Shown here: positions 29,851-41,689 of the stretch, piece by piece
How the letters are laid out: every line of letters starts with the position of its first letter
Numbering within the stretch: the stretch's first letter is position 1
Assembly (NCBI RefSeq): GCF_022829365.1
Contig: NZ_JAKSYJ010000111.1
Location: 1 to 64,000 of the forward strand
Direction of reading: 5' to 3'
Length of the DNA stretch: 64,000 nt
Origin: Methylobacterium sp. J-077
Lineage (GTDB): Bacteria > Pseudomonadota > Alphaproteobacteria > Rhizobiales > Beijerinckiaceae
Program-made: the position numbers and the translations under genes
The notes under the pieces: model-generated
Database searches by the model: none
Told to the model about the DNA's origin: nothing
Seen by the model: only the letters and a program-made list of their open reading frames with translations

Positions 29851-30521
29851 GGCTGGTTGTATCCTCGCTGCGGGTTGTCGAACACGCGCAGGCAAGACCT
29901 GCGCTAGGAAGTCTGTGTTCGGCCTGTGTAGCGCCCGACGGGCGCGCGCCGCCCCGGGAGTGCCCGGGCAGGAGACGATGCGCGGGGGCGATTTGGACGC
30001 CCGTGGAGCCGCGCGGCGCAGCCAGGAGTCGATATAGAACTTTTCGAATCTGGCCGCTACCGGGTTGCGATGACAGCCGCGCTGCCCTGTCGGGCGTCGG
30101 GACGCATGCCGCTCGGTCGCATCCCCGGCGAAGACTCGCATTGTGTCCGGGAAGCAGGCGGCTTGCCACGCGCGTCTCCCCTCCCCCCCCTGCGGGGGAG
30201 GGTGGGCCGGCCGTCAGGCCGGGTCGGGAGAGGGGAACCCAGGTTCCGAAAGAGGCGGGGCCGGTATGAAGGCCGCAGCCTTGTCCTGCACCGTCGCTCC
30301 CCTCTCCCGACTCCCTTCGGGGGCCACCCTCCCTTGCAGAGGGGGGAGGGAGAGCCGCGGTGTCTCCCTCGGATTCTGCCGAGCGGATGATGAATCCGCG
30401 AGCCTCTGCTCGGGAGGAAGACGCGCCCAGATCCACCCGTTGCCTTCGTTCAGCAGCGACGTGTGACGATCGTGACCCGCCCGTGGCGCCTCCGGACTGG
30501 TCGCCGCCGCGCGGTGCCCCG
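29851..30521. other. Long intergenic region with a palindromic repeat
   Basis: This 671-base gap holds the acnA upstream region (29851-30170), a family A palindrome (30175-30352) and the 3-prime flank of the TPR gene. No credible coding region was seen. Open frames here follow the repeat arms. No sigma-EcfG site was found. Confidence 0.6.
30175..30352. repeat. Family A palindromic repeat, copy 2
   Basis: Left arm CTCCCCTCCCCC then TGCGGGGGAGGGTGGG (30175-30204); right arm from about 30292, CTCCCCTCTCCCGACTCC, CTTCGGGGGCCACCCTCCC, GCAGAGGGGGGAGGG. The order of parts equals copies at 131-304 and 44512-44673. Confidence 0.75.
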
Positions 30522-31334
30522 TCACCCCTGACCCGGCGCCCCAGCCCCCGTCAGCGTCTTGAAGCGATTCGGCTGTGCGGCGAGCTTGCGCAGGGACGCC
30601 ACGTTGGCCGCGGCCTCCTCGGGGCCCATGTCGCGGCGCAGCACCGCCTCGGCGTCGGCGAATCGACCCTTCAGGCCGAGCACGAGGGCGAGGTTCGCCC
30701 GGACCCGGGCATCGGCACCGGGCTGGTCGGCGGCCAGCTTCAAGGTCTGTTCGGCTTGGTCGAGATTGCGCGACAGGGCGTAGGACAGGCCGAGATTCGA
30801 CAGCAGCGAGGGCTCGTTCGGCCGGATCTTCAGCGCGGCCTCGTAGAAGCTCTGGGCACGGGCCTGCTCGCCGAGCTGCGCGGAGGCCGAGCCCTGCGCC
30901 GACAGGATCCGCCAATCGGGCGAGGCCGGGGAATGGGCGTTGGCGAGCACGTCGATCGCCTCGCGGTAGCGGCCGGCCTCGACCAGCGACTTGCCGTAGG
31001 CGCCGAGAATGAACGTGTCGCGCGGGTTGCGCAGGGCCGCCTGCTGCAGCACGGCAGAGGCCTGGGCCGCCTGATCGTTCGACCGAAGGGCGCGCGCGTA
31101 GGCGATCGCCGCCCGCCCGTCGCCGGGATTGGCGTTGAAGCGCTCGGCCAGGGCGTCGGTGTCCTGGCGTGAAGCCGTCTGGCGCACGCTGGCGTCACCG
31201 ATCGAGCCGGTGGTCTCCGGGGAGCGGGTGTTGCAGCCGGCAAGGCCCAGCGCCACGAGGGCCGCGGCGGCGAGGCCGGCGCGGCGGCGGGTGGAAGCCG
31301 AGGTCGTGGTGACCCGGATCGGGGCCGTCATCAT
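30522..31334 (-). CDS. Tetratricopeptide-repeat lipoprotein (Flp pilus TadD-like)
   Basis: A 270-residue protein with a lipoprotein signal (AGLAAAALVALGLAGC, lipobox LAGC) and several TPRs (residues about 70-260), for example YGKSLVEAGRYREAIDVLAN and SLLSNLGLSYALSRNLDQAE. Its form matches TadD-type lipoproteins of Flp/Tad pilus systems, though no other tad gene is present. I start at the paired ATGs (31334/31331); the open frame extends to 32750 only because it is antisense to the aminopeptidase gene. Confidence 0.75.
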   Translation of the reverse strand: MMTAPIRVTTTSASTRRRAGLAAAALVALGLAGCNTRSPETTGSIGDASVRQTASRQDTDALAERFNANPGDGRAAIAYARALRSNDQAAQASAVLQQAALRNPRDTFILGAYGKSLVEAGRYREAIDVLANAHSPASPDWRILSAQGSASAQLGEQARAQSFYEAALKIRPNEPSLLSNLGLSYALSRNLDQAEQTLKLAADQPGADARVRANLALVLGLKGRFADAEAVLRRDMGPEEAAANVASLRKLAAQPNRFKTLTGAGAPGQG

Positions 31335-31414
31335 GGTGCGCTCCGCCGGCACTGGCCGGGCGGGCTCTGGCTCGCGCTTCACGCTCCCGGCCGGCCGGTG
31401 ATAGAGCGTTAACC

Positions 31415-31429
31415 CTAACCACCGGTTAA
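31415..31429 (-). promoter_or_regulatory. Possible CtrA-type site upstream of the TPR gene
   Basis: On the minus strand TTAA-N7-TTAG, one mismatch from the CtrA consensus TTAA-N7-TTAA, 80 bases before the TPR gene start. Another TTAA follows within six bases. The match is short and could be chance. Confidence 0.3.
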
Positions 31430-31463
31430 GCCGCTGCCGGCCCGACCGCCGCACGAGAGGCAC

Positions 31464-32861
31464 ATGACCCAGGCCGACACTTCCGCGACGCCCGCCCTGC
31501 TGCCCGGCGACACGCCCTCCGTGACGGTCACCCTCGTCACGACGGCGTCCTGGCCCGAGGTCGAAGCCGCCCTGGAACCAGCGCACAGAAGTTTTGCGCG
31601 AACCATCGGCTTCAAGCCGAAGGCCGGGAGCCTCGCGCTGCTGGCAGGACCGGACGGGAGCCTCGCCCGGGTGCTGTTCGGCCTCGGCGATCCGGAGGCG
31701 GCCACCTATGACCAGCTGATGGTCGGCAAGCTGCCGGGACTGCTGCCGGAGGGGGTGTTTCGCCTGGAGAATGCCCCCGAGCCAACCGAGGCGGCGTTGG
31801 CCTGGCTGATGGGCAGCTACCGTTTCGGCCGCTACCGGTCCTCCGGCGGCACCAAGGCCCGGCTGGCGGCGCCGGCCGGGATCGACGCCGCGGAGGTCGA
31901 GCGGGTCGCCGCCGCGGTGGCGATGGGCCGCGACCTGATCAACACCCCCGCCAACGATCTCGGGCCGGCCGAGATCGAAGCCGCTGCCCGGGCGCTCGCC
32001 GAGCGCCACGGCGCCGCGATCGATGTCACGCAGGGCGAGGAGCTGGCCCAGGAATTTCCCCTGATCCACGCGGTCGGCGTCGCCTCGCCGCGGGCTCCGC
32101 GCCTGATCGACCTGACCTGGGGGCCGGAGGACGCGCCGAAGGTGACCCTGGTCGGCAAGGGCGTCGCCTTCGACACGGGCGGGCTCGACATCAAACCCTC
32201 GTCCGCGATGCTGCTGATGAAGAAGGATATGGGCGGGGCCGCGGTGGCGCTGGCAGCCGCCGACATGATCATGGGCGCCGGCCTCAAGATCCGGCTGCGG
32301 GTGCTGATCCCGGCGGTGGAGAACGCTGTCTCGGGCAACGCCTTCCGCCCTAGCGACGTACTGGCCAGCCGGGCCGGGCTCAGCGTCGAGATCGGCAACA
32401 CCGATGCGGAAGGCCGGCTGATCCTCGCCGACGCACTGACGCTCGCCGATGCGGAGGCGCCCGAGCTGATCCTCGACTTCTCGACGCTGACGGGGGCCGC
32501 GCGCGTGGCGCTCGGGCCGGACCTGCCGGCCTTCTTCACCGAGGACGAGGCCCTGGCGGCTGCCGTCGCGGAGGCGGGGCGGATCGCGATCGACCCGACC
32601 TGGCGGATGCCGCTGCACCCCCCCTACGCGAGCCTGCTCGAGTCCAAGGTCGCCGATCTCAACAACGTCTCCGGCGGCCCGTTCGCCGGGGCGATCACCG
32701 CCGCCCTGTTCCTGCGCCGCTTCGCTCCGAAGACGAGGGCGCACGGCCATTTCGACCTTTACGGCTGGAACCCCGCGACCAAGCCCGGCCGGCCCGAAGG
32801 CGGCGAGGTCCAGACCGCGCGGCTGACCTACGCGCTGCTCAAGGCCCGCTACGGGGCCTGA
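31464..32861 (+). CDS. Leucyl aminopeptidase family protein (M17)
   Basis: A 465-residue metallo-aminopeptidase. The M17 signature NTDAEGRL lies in EIGNTDAEGRLILADALTLA, with the metal-binding DTGGLDIKPSSAMLLMKKDM upstream. The N-terminal third is the divergent regulatory domain. It is shorter than PepA (about 500 residues) and resembles the alphaproteobacterial second M17 type. GAGAGGCAC lies upstream of the ATG. Its stop codon lies inside a hairpin shared with the convergent chrA gene. Confidence 0.9.
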   Translation: MTQADTSATPALLPGDTPSVTVTLVTTASWPEVEAALEPAHRSFARTIGFKPKAGSLALLAGPDGSLARVLFGLGDPEAATYDQLMVGKLPGLLPEGVFRLENAPEPTEAALAWLMGSYRFGRYRSSGGTKARLAAPAGIDAAEVERVAAAVAMGRDLINTPANDLGPAEIEAAARALAERHGAAIDVTQGEELAQEFPLIHAVGVASPRAPRLIDLTWGPEDAPKVTLVGKGVAFDTGGLDIKPSSAMLLMKKDMGGAAVALAAADMIMGAGLKIRLRVLIPAVENAVSGNAFRPSDVLASRAGLSVEIGNTDAEGRLILADALTLADAEAPELILDFSTLTGAARVALGPDLPAFFTEDEALAAAVAEAGRIAIDPTWRMPLHPPYASLLESKVADLNNVSGGPFAGAITAALFLRRFAPKTRAHGHFDLYGWNPATKPGRPEGGEVQTARLTYALLKARYGA

Positions 32862-32877
32862 CCGTCCGGGTCAGGCC
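32855..32877. terminator. Shared hairpin covering both stop codons
   Basis: GGCCTGACC (32855-32863) pairs with GGTCAGGCC (32869-32877). The aminopeptidase TGA (32859-32861) is in one arm and the ChrA stop (32871-32873) in the other, so one hairpin could end both convergent transcripts. No T-run. Confidence 0.5.
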
Positions 32878-34232
32878 AGGCCCATCAGCCGCAGCACCAT
32901 CCCGGCCCCGGCGCAGAGCGCCAGGGTCGGCAGCGCTCCAAGTCTGAGCCGGAAGACAGCCAGGAGTGCCAGCAGCGTCAGCCCCAGGGCCGCGGGGTCG
33001 AGGCTGCCAAGTACCGGCAGGTCCAGGCGCAGCGGCCCGAGCGCCACCGTCCGGATCTCACGAAACAGGGTCCGGAGCGCGAACCAGACCGCGAGGTTGA
33101 GGATCACCCCGGCCACCGCGGCGGTGATCGCCGACAGGGCCCCAGCCAGGGGGCGGCTGCCGCGCAGGCGCCCGATCAGCGGCGCACCCGCAAAGATCCA
33201 CAGGAAGCAGGGCGCGAAGGTGACCCAGGTGGTGAGCAGGCCGGCGAGCGTCCCGGCGAGCAGCGGCGGCAGCGTGCCGGGCGCCCGGTAGCCGGCCAGA
33301 AAGCCGACGAACTGGAGCACCATGATCAGTGGGCCGGGGGTGGTCTCGGCGAGCCCGAGCCCGTCGAGCATCTCCCCGGGCCGCAGCCAGCCGTAATGCT
33401 CCACCGCCTGCTGCGCGACATAGGCCAGCGCCGCGTAGGCGCCCCCGAAGGTCACCACCGCCATCTTGGCGAAGAACACGGCGACCCGCCCGAAGACCGG
33501 GGGCACCCCGGGCATCACCAGCAGGGCGGCCACCGGCAGCAGCCAGATCGCCAGCCAGAGCACGCCGATGCGCAGTGAATCCGCCGGCCCCGCGCGCTCC
33601 CGCGGCAGCATGGCTTCTCCAATCAGAAACCCGGCCTCGTCAGCCGCCGCCTCCGCGGGGGTCGGGGCCGGCGCGGGCCGGCGGCCCAGCACGAGACCGA
33701 GCACGCCCGCCGCGACCACGACCAGCGGGAACGGTACACTCAAGGCGAAGATCGCCACGAAGGCCGCCGCCGCGATGAGTCGGTCCGCCCGCCCGCGCAA
33801 CGCCCGGCCGCTCAGCCGCCAGAGCGCGTGCAGCACGATGGCGAGCACCGCCGCCTTGAGCCCGAAGAACAGGCCCTCGACCCAGGCGACCGCCCCATAG
33901 AGCACGTAGAGCCAGCTCAGGCCCATCAGGGCGAGGAGCCCCGGCAGCACGAACAGCCCGCCCGCGACCAGCCCTCCGGCGGGGCCGTGCATCAGCCAGC
34001 CGATATAGGTCGCGAGCTGCTGCGCCTCCGGCCCGGGCAGGAGCGTGCAGAAGCCGAGCCCGTGCAGGAAGCGCCGCTCGGAGATCCAGCGCCGCTCCTC
34101 CACTAGGAGGCGGTGCATCACGGCGATCTGCCCGGCGGGACCGCCGAACGAGAGGGCCGCCACCCTTAGCCAGACCGGGACGGCCTGCCGGAGGGTCGGG
34201 AGCAAGATGCCGGGCGCGCCCGCCAGATTCAC
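32871..34232 (-). CDS. chrA: Chromate transporter, two-domain ChrA
   Basis: A 453-residue membrane protein with two homologous CHR domains. Hallmarks occur twice: SFGGPAGQIAVMH and LLPGPEAQQLATYIGW in the first half; TFGGAYAALAYVAQQ and TTPGPLIMVLQFVGF in the second. Ten or more hydrophobic segments. It would export chromate, or sulfate-like anions. I chose the GTG at 34232, overlapping the amidohydrolase stop by four bases (GTGA), rather than 34271, which would overlap by 43. Translational coupling to an amidohydrolase is unexplained. Confidence 0.88.
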   Translation of the reverse strand: MNLAGAPGILLPTLRQAVPVWLRVAALSFGGPAGQIAVMHRLLVEERRWISERRFLHGLGFCTLLPGPEAQQLATYIGWLMHGPAGGLVAGGLFVLPGLLALMGLSWLYVLYGAVAWVEGLFFGLKAAVLAIVLHALWRLSGRALRGRADRLIAAAAFVAIFALSVPFPLVVVAAGVLGLVLGRRPAPAPTPAEAAADEAGFLIGEAMLPRERAGPADSLRIGVLWLAIWLLPVAALLVMPGVPPVFGRVAVFFAKMAVVTFGGAYAALAYVAQQAVEHYGWLRPGEMLDGLGLAETTPGPLIMVLQFVGFLAGYRAPGTLPPLLAGTLAGLLTTWVTFAPCFLWIFAGAPLIGRLRGSRPLAGALSAITAAVAGVILNLAVWFALRTLFREIRTVALGPLRLDLPVLGSLDPAALGLTLLALLAVFRLRLGALPTLALCAGAGMVLRLMGLA

Positions 34233-35401
34233 GCCGTCCGGGGCAGCGCGGTCTCGATCAGGCGCGCCCACAGCGAAGCCCCGTACGGGGTCGCGGCGTC
34301 GTTGAAGTCGTAATGCGGGTGGTGGAGCGAGGCACTGTCGCCGTTACCGATGAACATGTAGGCGCCGGGGCGGCGGCCGAGCATGTAGGAGAAGTCCTCC
34401 GCCGTCATCATCGGCGCCACCGTGCGGTCGACATTGTCCGCACCGACCAGGGACTCGGCCACGCCGGCCATGAACTCCGTCTCGGCCGGGTGGTTCTCGG
34501 TCACCGGGTAGCTCGAGCCGAAATCCACGATGCCGGTGGCGCCGAAGGCACCCGCGATCTCCGTCACCAGGGCCTCGATCCGCGCCTTGATCTGGCTGCG
34601 CACCGCCTGGGACAGGGTCCGCAGGGTGCCGCGCATGGTCACGCTCTGCGGCAGCACGTTGAACGCCTCGCCGGCATCGAGGGCGCAGACCGAGACCACG
34701 GCCGAGTCCAGCGGATCGAGGTTGCGCGACACGATGCTCTGCAGGGCGATGATCACGTGGCTGGCCACCAGCACGCTGTCGACGGCGTTCTGCGGCAGGG
34801 CCGCGTGGCCGCCCCGTCCCTCGATGGTGAGGGTGAACCGGTCGGTGGACGCCATGATCGGACCCGGCCGGATCGCGAAGGTGCCGACCGCCATGCCGGG
34901 GATGTTGTGCATCCCGTAGACCGATTCGATCCCGAACCGCTCCATCAGGCCGTCCTCGACCATCGCCTCGCCGCCGCCGCCGCCCTCCTCGGCGGGCTGG
35001 AAGATCAGCACGGCGGCGCCGTCGAAATCCCGGGTCTCGGCGAGGTACTTGGCGGCCCCGAGCAGCATCGTGGTGTGCCCATCGTGGCCGCAGGCGTGCA
35101 TCTTGCCCGGCACCGTGGAGCGGTAGGGCAGGTCCCGGACCTCCTGGATCGGCAGGGCGTCCATGTCGGCGCGCAGCCCGATGGCGCGGTTCGAACTTTT
35201 GCCGTTGCCGCGGATCACCCCGACCACGCCGGTGCGGCCGATGCCGGTCTCGACCGTATCGCAGCCGAAGGCGCGGAGCTGGTCGGCCACGAACCCCGCC
35301 GTGCGCTCCACGTCGTAGAGCAGCTCGGGATGGGTGTGCAGATCGTGCCGCCACGTCGTCATCGTGTCGGCGAAATCGCGGATCCGTTCGAGGACGGGCA
35401 T
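34229..35401 (-). CDS. M20-family amidohydrolase (hippurate hydrolase-like)
   Basis: A 390-residue zinc amidohydrolase. Motifs: MHACGHDGHTTMLLGAAKYL (metal ligands), QPAEEGGGGGEAMVEDG, and the lid/dimerisation domain beginning after AIRPGPIMASTDRF. Late DFSYMLGRRPGAYMFIGNG completes the site. Members cleave N-acyl amino acids, such as hippurate or indole-acetyl amino acids. It is coupled to chrA downstream and follows cueR by 63 bases on the same strand. Confidence 0.88.
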   Translation of the reverse strand: MPVLERIRDFADTMTTWRHDLHTHPELLYDVERTAGFVADQLRAFGCDTVETGIGRTGVVGVIRGNGKSSNRAIGLRADMDALPIQEVRDLPYRSTVPGKMHACGHDGHTTMLLGAAKYLAETRDFDGAAVLIFQPAEEGGGGGEAMVEDGLMERFGIESVYGMHNIPGMAVGTFAIRPGPIMASTDRFTLTIEGRGGHAALPQNAVDSVLVASHVIIALQSIVSRNLDPLDSAVVSVCALDAGEAFNVLPQSVTMRGTLRTLSQAVRSQIKARIEALVTEIAGAFGATGIVDFGSSYPVTENHPAETEFMAGVAESLVGADNVDRTVAPMMTAEDFSYMLGRRPGAYMFIGNGDSASLHHPHYDFNDAATPYGASLWARLIETALPRTA

Positions 35402-35464
35402 GGGTCCGGGGCTTTCGTGGCCATCAGGTGGGCCGGACCAGCAAAGCCGGGGCCAGACGCGGCG

Positions 35465-35952
35465 TCAACGGCCGCGCTTGTCGCGCAGGTGCATCGAGCG
35501 GGGCCCAAGGGCCGCCAACAGCGAGGATCGTGGGCGCGTCGCGGGCGGCGTGTCCTCCGTCGCGAGATCATCCAGGATCGGGCAGTCGGGCCGTTCGTCG
35601 CCGCAGCAGCTCTCGGCGAGGTGCTCCAGGGTCCGGGCCATGCCCTCCAGCTCGGCGATGCGGCGGCGCAGGTCGGCGATCTGCTCCTCGGCGATCGCCT
35701 TCACCCCGGCGCTCGGCCGGGCGCGGTCGCGCCACAGCGCCAGCAGGTCCGCGATGGCCTCGACGCTGAAGCCAAGGTCGCGGGCGCGGCGGACGAACCG
35801 CAAGGTGTGCAGATCTGAGTCGTCGTAGTGGCGATAGCCCGCCTCCGAGCGGGTCGCGGGCGGCAGCAGGCCGGTCGCCTCGTACCAGCGGATCATCTTG
35901 GCGGAGACGCCGGTGCGCCGCGCCGCCTCGCCGATCGTGATGGCCCCCGCGC

Positions 35953-35956
<4 letters not shown>
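35465..35956 (-). CDS. cueR: Copper-responsive MerR-family regulator CueR
   Basis: A 163-residue MerR regulator: N-terminal helix-turn-helix ([30 protein letters not shown]), a dimerisation helix (about 75-115) and a metal-binding loop with CCGDERPDC. Two cysteines spaced by seven residues are the CueR copper(I) site. It overlaps the copA gene by four bases (ATGA) and is downstream of it, so the regulator is made with its target. A poorly conserved C-terminal tail follows. Confidence 0.88.
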
Positions 35957-38457
<2,501 letters not shown>

Positions 38458-38568
38458 GCCGGCTCAGATGGGGGTTCCCATCGTGGGAAGGTCAAGGGCC
38501 GCCAGGATCGCATTGCCGAATCGCGAGCCGACCGACAGATTTCCTCTCTCCGCCGCGCGAGAGAACCA

Positions 38569-39171
38569 ATGACCGAACCACTGACCATCTATGGCGATCC
38601 CACCTCGGGGAACTGCCTGAAGGTCAAATGGGTGGCCGAGCATCTCGGCCACCCGGCGCTCTGGCGCACGATCGATGTCCCGGGCGGCGGCACGCGCGAT
38701 CCGGCGTTCCTGGCGCTGAACCCCGCTGGCCGGGTCCCCCTCGTCGTGTTTCCCGACGGCCAGACCCTGTCGGAGTCGAACGCGATCATCATCTACCTCT
38801 CGGAGGGCTCGACGCTCGTACCCGAGACGGCCTTCGCCCGCGCCCGGATGCTGCAGTGGATGTTCTGGGAACAGTACAGCCACGAGCCCTACATCGCCGT
38901 CCGCCGCTATCAGCTCCACTACCTGAAGCGCGCGCCGGAGGCGCTCGACCCGAAGCTGGCGGAACGCGGCGCGGATGCCCTGCGGCTGATGCAGGGGACG
39001 CTCGAACGCTCCGCCTTCATGGCCGGCGATGCGTTGACGCTCGCCGACGTGGCGCTGGTCGCCTACACCCGCATGGCCCATGAGGGCGGCTTCGACCTGG
39101 CCGCCTACCCGGCGATTCGCGCCTGGATCCCGCGGGTCGAGACCGCGCTCGGGATCGGGCCCTATACCTGA
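38569..39171 (+). CDS. Glutathione S-transferase family protein
   Basis: A 200-residue GST: thioredoxin-like N-domain (LTIYGDPTSGNCLKVKWVAE) with S/C near position 14-16, cis-proline in NPAGRVPLVVF and SESNAIIIYL glutathione-binding block, then the helical C-domain (ADVALVAYTRMAHEGGFDLA). The substrate is unknown. Divergent from copA; its 3-prime end overlaps the convergent histidine kinase gene by 10 bases. Confidence 0.88.
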   Translation: MTEPLTIYGDPTSGNCLKVKWVAEHLGHPALWRTIDVPGGGTRDPAFLALNPAGRVPLVVFPDGQTLSESNAIIIYLSEGSTLVPETAFARARMLQWMFWEQYSHEPYIAVRRYQLHYLKRAPEALDPKLAERGADALRLMQGTLERSAFMAGDALTLADVALVAYTRMAHEGGFDLAAYPAIRAWIPRVETALGIGPYT

Positions 39172-40427
39172 TCGGCCACGCGCGGCATCGCAGCGGTGGC
39201 GCCGTATTCCGGCAGGCTGACCCGCACGATGGTCCCCTTCCCCACCGTGCTGTCGATGGTCAAGCGGCCGCGGTGGCGGTTGAGGCTGTGCTTGACGATG
39301 GCGAGGCCGAGGCCCGTTCCGCCGCGGGCCCGGCTGGAGGCCACGTCGACCCGGTAGAAGCGCTCGGTCAGGCGCGGGATGTGCTCGGGCGGAATTCCCG
39401 GGCCGTCATCCGTCACCGACAGGACGATCCGAGAACCCAGTCGGGGATCCTCGTCCCGGGACAGGCCGACGCTGACATGGCCGCCGCCATACTTCACGGC
39501 GTTCTCGATCAGGTTCTCGATCACGCGGGCGAGTTCGTCGGCATCGCCGGGCACCGGATACGGCCCGGCTCCGTCCTCGAACTGCACCGTGGCCCCGCGC
39601 GCCTCGGCGGGCGGCCCCTGCGCGTCGACCATCTGGCGGGCGAGCGCCCCGAGATCGACCACGGTGGTCGGGGCCACGTGCTCGCGCAGCTCGATCCGCG
39701 ACAGCGACAGCAGGTCGTCGATCAGCCGGGTCATGCGCAGGGCCTGGACGCGCATGATCTCGAGGAAGCGCTCGCGGGCCTGCGCATCTTCGCGGGCCGG
39801 CCCCTGAAGGGTCTCGATGAACCCGATCAGGGTGGCCAGCGGCGTGCGCAGCTCGTGGCTGGCGTTGGCCACGAAATCGACCCGCATCGCCTCCAGGCGG
39901 CGGGCCGAGGTGAGATCGCGCAGGAACAGCACGGCGCTGACCCCCGACCCGTCCGGCATCGGCAATGCGCCGATCTGGACCTCGAAGGTCCGCTCCAGGG
40001 GTACCCGGGTCGCCAGGGGGACGCGGCGGGGCATGCCGGAACTGAGCACGGCCTCGACCCCGTCGAGCACCTCGGGGCTCCGCAGCGCGAACGACAGGGG
40101 CCGGGCCTGGAGCAGGGCCGGCAGCAGCGCCCGGGCGGCCGGGTTGGCCTCCACCACCAGGGTGCGGCGGTCCACCAGGATGACCGGGTCGGGGACGTGG
40201 GCCAGCAGCGCCTCGGCAATCGCGTGGCGCTGGGCGGTGGCCGCCGGCCGCGGCGGCGGGGCTTCCCGGCCGCGGCCGCCGAGCCAGCCGCCTGCGCAGA
40301 CCGAGACGAGGCCGGCGAGGATCAGCGGAAGGTCGAGCCGGCCGGACAGCGCGGCGGCGAGGCCGAACAGGCCGGCCGCGATCGCGGCGCCCGTCCAGGA
40401 CTGGGAACTGCGGGGACGGTCGGACAT
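39162..40427 (-). CDS. PhoR-like sensor histidine kinase
   Basis: A 421-residue kinase: two N-terminal hydrophobic segments (about 12-50), a PAS domain (DPVILVDRRTLVVEANPAA), the H-box VANASHELRTPLATLIGF and the HATPase N, G1 and G2 boxes (ENLIENAVKYGGGH; TDDGPGIPPEH; GGTGLGLAIVKH). Its layout matches PhoR, the phosphate-starvation kinase, but phoB and pst genes are not adjacent. I start at 40427 to avoid a 53-base overlap with the upstream gene. It has no HWE/HisKA2 features, so it is not the PhyR kinase. Confidence 0.82.
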   Translation of the reverse strand: MSDRPRSSQSWTGAAIAAGLFGLAAALSGRLDLPLILAGLVSVCAGGWLGGRGREAPPPRPAATAQRHAIAEALLAHVPDPVILVDRRTLVVEANPAARALLPALLQARPLSFALRSPEVLDGVEAVLSSGMPRRVPLATRVPLERTFEVQIGALPMPDGSGVSAVLFLRDLTSARRLEAMRVDFVANASHELRTPLATLIGFIETLQGPAREDAQARERFLEIMRVQALRMTRLIDDLLSLSRIELREHVAPTTVVDLGALARQMVDAQGPPAEARGATVQFEDGAGPYPVPGDADELARVIENLIENAVKYGGGHVSVGLSRDEDPRLGSRIVLSVTDDGPGIPPEHIPRLTERFYRVDVASSRARGGTGLGLAIVKHSLNRHRGRLTIDSTVGKGTIVRVSLPEYGATAAMPRVADQV

Positions 40428-40449
40428 GGTCGACGGCGTGCCGGAGCGG

Positions 40450-41538
40450 TCACCGAGGCCCGGGATCGTCGGGCCGGGGCCGCCCGGACGGGCCGGCGAC
40501 ACCCTCGGGCGGCCCGGGATCGCGTGCGCCGCCGGCCCGCTTCACGATCTCGTAGAGCCCGAGCATCGCGAGCGCGGTCATGAACGGCACGACGTAGTAG
40601 CAGCCCCGGAACAGCAGCAGCGAGGTCAGCACCTCGTTGCGCGGCAGGCTCGACAGGGCGAGCAGCACGGTGGCCTCGAACACCCCGATCCCCCCGGGGG
40701 CGTTGGAGGCGATGCCCAGCATCGCGGCCAGCACGTAGATCGCCAGGAAAGTGGTGAAGCCCAGCGTCATCTCCTGCGGCAGCAGGACGTAGAGCACGGC
40801 CGCCGCCGCACAGACATCACCGATCCCGACGAGCATCTGCCCGATCGAGACCGAGGCGCCCGGCAGCTCCAGCCGCCACTGCCTGACGGTGATGCTGCGC
40901 TTCTTGGCAGAGACCCAGGCGAGGTAGCCGAGCACAAGGCCCAGCGCCGCGAGGCCGACGCCCTGGTTGATCCGGATCGACGTGAAGGCGAGCCCGGCGA
41001 GCTGGCCGGCCTCGATGATCAGGCTGAGGCCCAGCACCACGCCCATGCCGAGCCAGAAGGTGAAGCCGGCGATGACCGTGAGCGCCGCGATCTTGGCCGT
41101 GGTGAGGCCCTGCCGGGCATAGATCCAGTAGCGGATCGTGCCGGCGGTCAGCAGCGGGAAGCCGAGGGTGAAGCTCACCGCGTAGCTCGTGAACGAGGCG
41201 AGCGCGGTGATCCGGTAGGGCACCTTGATCCGGAGCTGGCGCAGGGCCAGCGCGTCGTAGCCCGTGAGGAACAGGTAGCTGATCCCGACGAACAGGAAGG
41301 CGAGGCCGAGCTGCTTGGCGGTCGCCGCCGCGACGGCGGCCCGCACCTCGGCCCAGCTCACGCTCTGGACGAGCTTCCACAGCACGCCGAGGGAGACCGC
41401 GAACAGCACGATGCTGGCGGCCGTGCCGATCCAGGCATACCGGCCGCGCCAGCTCTTGCGCGGCTTGTCCGCGGCAGCGTCGTGCTCGACCGGCTCGACC
41501 GGCTCCGCCGGTCCCCGGTGCTGTCCCTGAAAGTTCAT
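40450..41538 (-). CDS. YbhN-like membrane protein (LPG synthase transmembrane family)
   Basis: A 362-residue protein with about eight transmembrane helices of the UPF0104/YbhN family, the transmembrane half of lysylphosphatidylglycerol synthases. Typical blocks are SFTSYAVSFTLGFPLLTAGT, NAPGGIGVFEATVLLAL and FRGCYYVVPFMTAL. The soluble synthase domain is missing. Family members may help lipid transport. The start at 41538 removes a low-complexity leader. It lies just downstream of the Ino1/YcaO cluster on the same strand, but a 151-base gap leaves membership open. Confidence 0.75.
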   Translation of the reverse strand: MNFQGQHRGPAEPVEPVEHDAAADKPRKSWRGRYAWIGTAASIVLFAVSLGVLWKLVQSVSWAEVRAAVAAATAKQLGLAFLFVGISYLFLTGYDALALRQLRIKVPYRITALASFTSYAVSFTLGFPLLTAGTIRYWIYARQGLTTAKIAALTVIAGFTFWLGMGVVLGLSLIIEAGQLAGLAFTSIRINQGVGLAALGLVLGYLAWVSAKKRSITVRQWRLELPGASVSIGQMLVGIGDVCAAAAVLYVLLPQEMTLGFTTFLAIYVLAAMLGIASNAPGGIGVFEATVLLALSSLPRNEVLTSLLLFRGCYYVVPFMTALAMLGLYEIVKRAGGARDPGPPEGVAGPSGRPRPDDPGPR

Positions 41539-41689
41539 GCCGTTCGGCGTCCGCCCTTCCGGCTGCGCGGCCCGGCCGAAGGCCTGCGCCCGTACCGGAT
41601 GATCCCGGACCGCGGCCCGTTGCCTCGCCATGTAGGCCGAACCGGCGCCCAAGGCCAGGGAAGGTCGGCATGCGGCGGGGGCGCTATCC

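Noticed and set aside
31335..32750. N-terminal extension of the TPR lipoprotein frame
   Set aside because: It lies wholly antisense to the leucyl aminopeptidase gene; the paired ATG before the lipoprotein signal is the natural start.
39162..40427. PhyR kinase (PhyK) near phyR
   Set aside because: The kinase has HisKA-type motifs and PhoR layout, not the HWE/HisKA2 type expected of PhyR kinases, and is 22 kb away.
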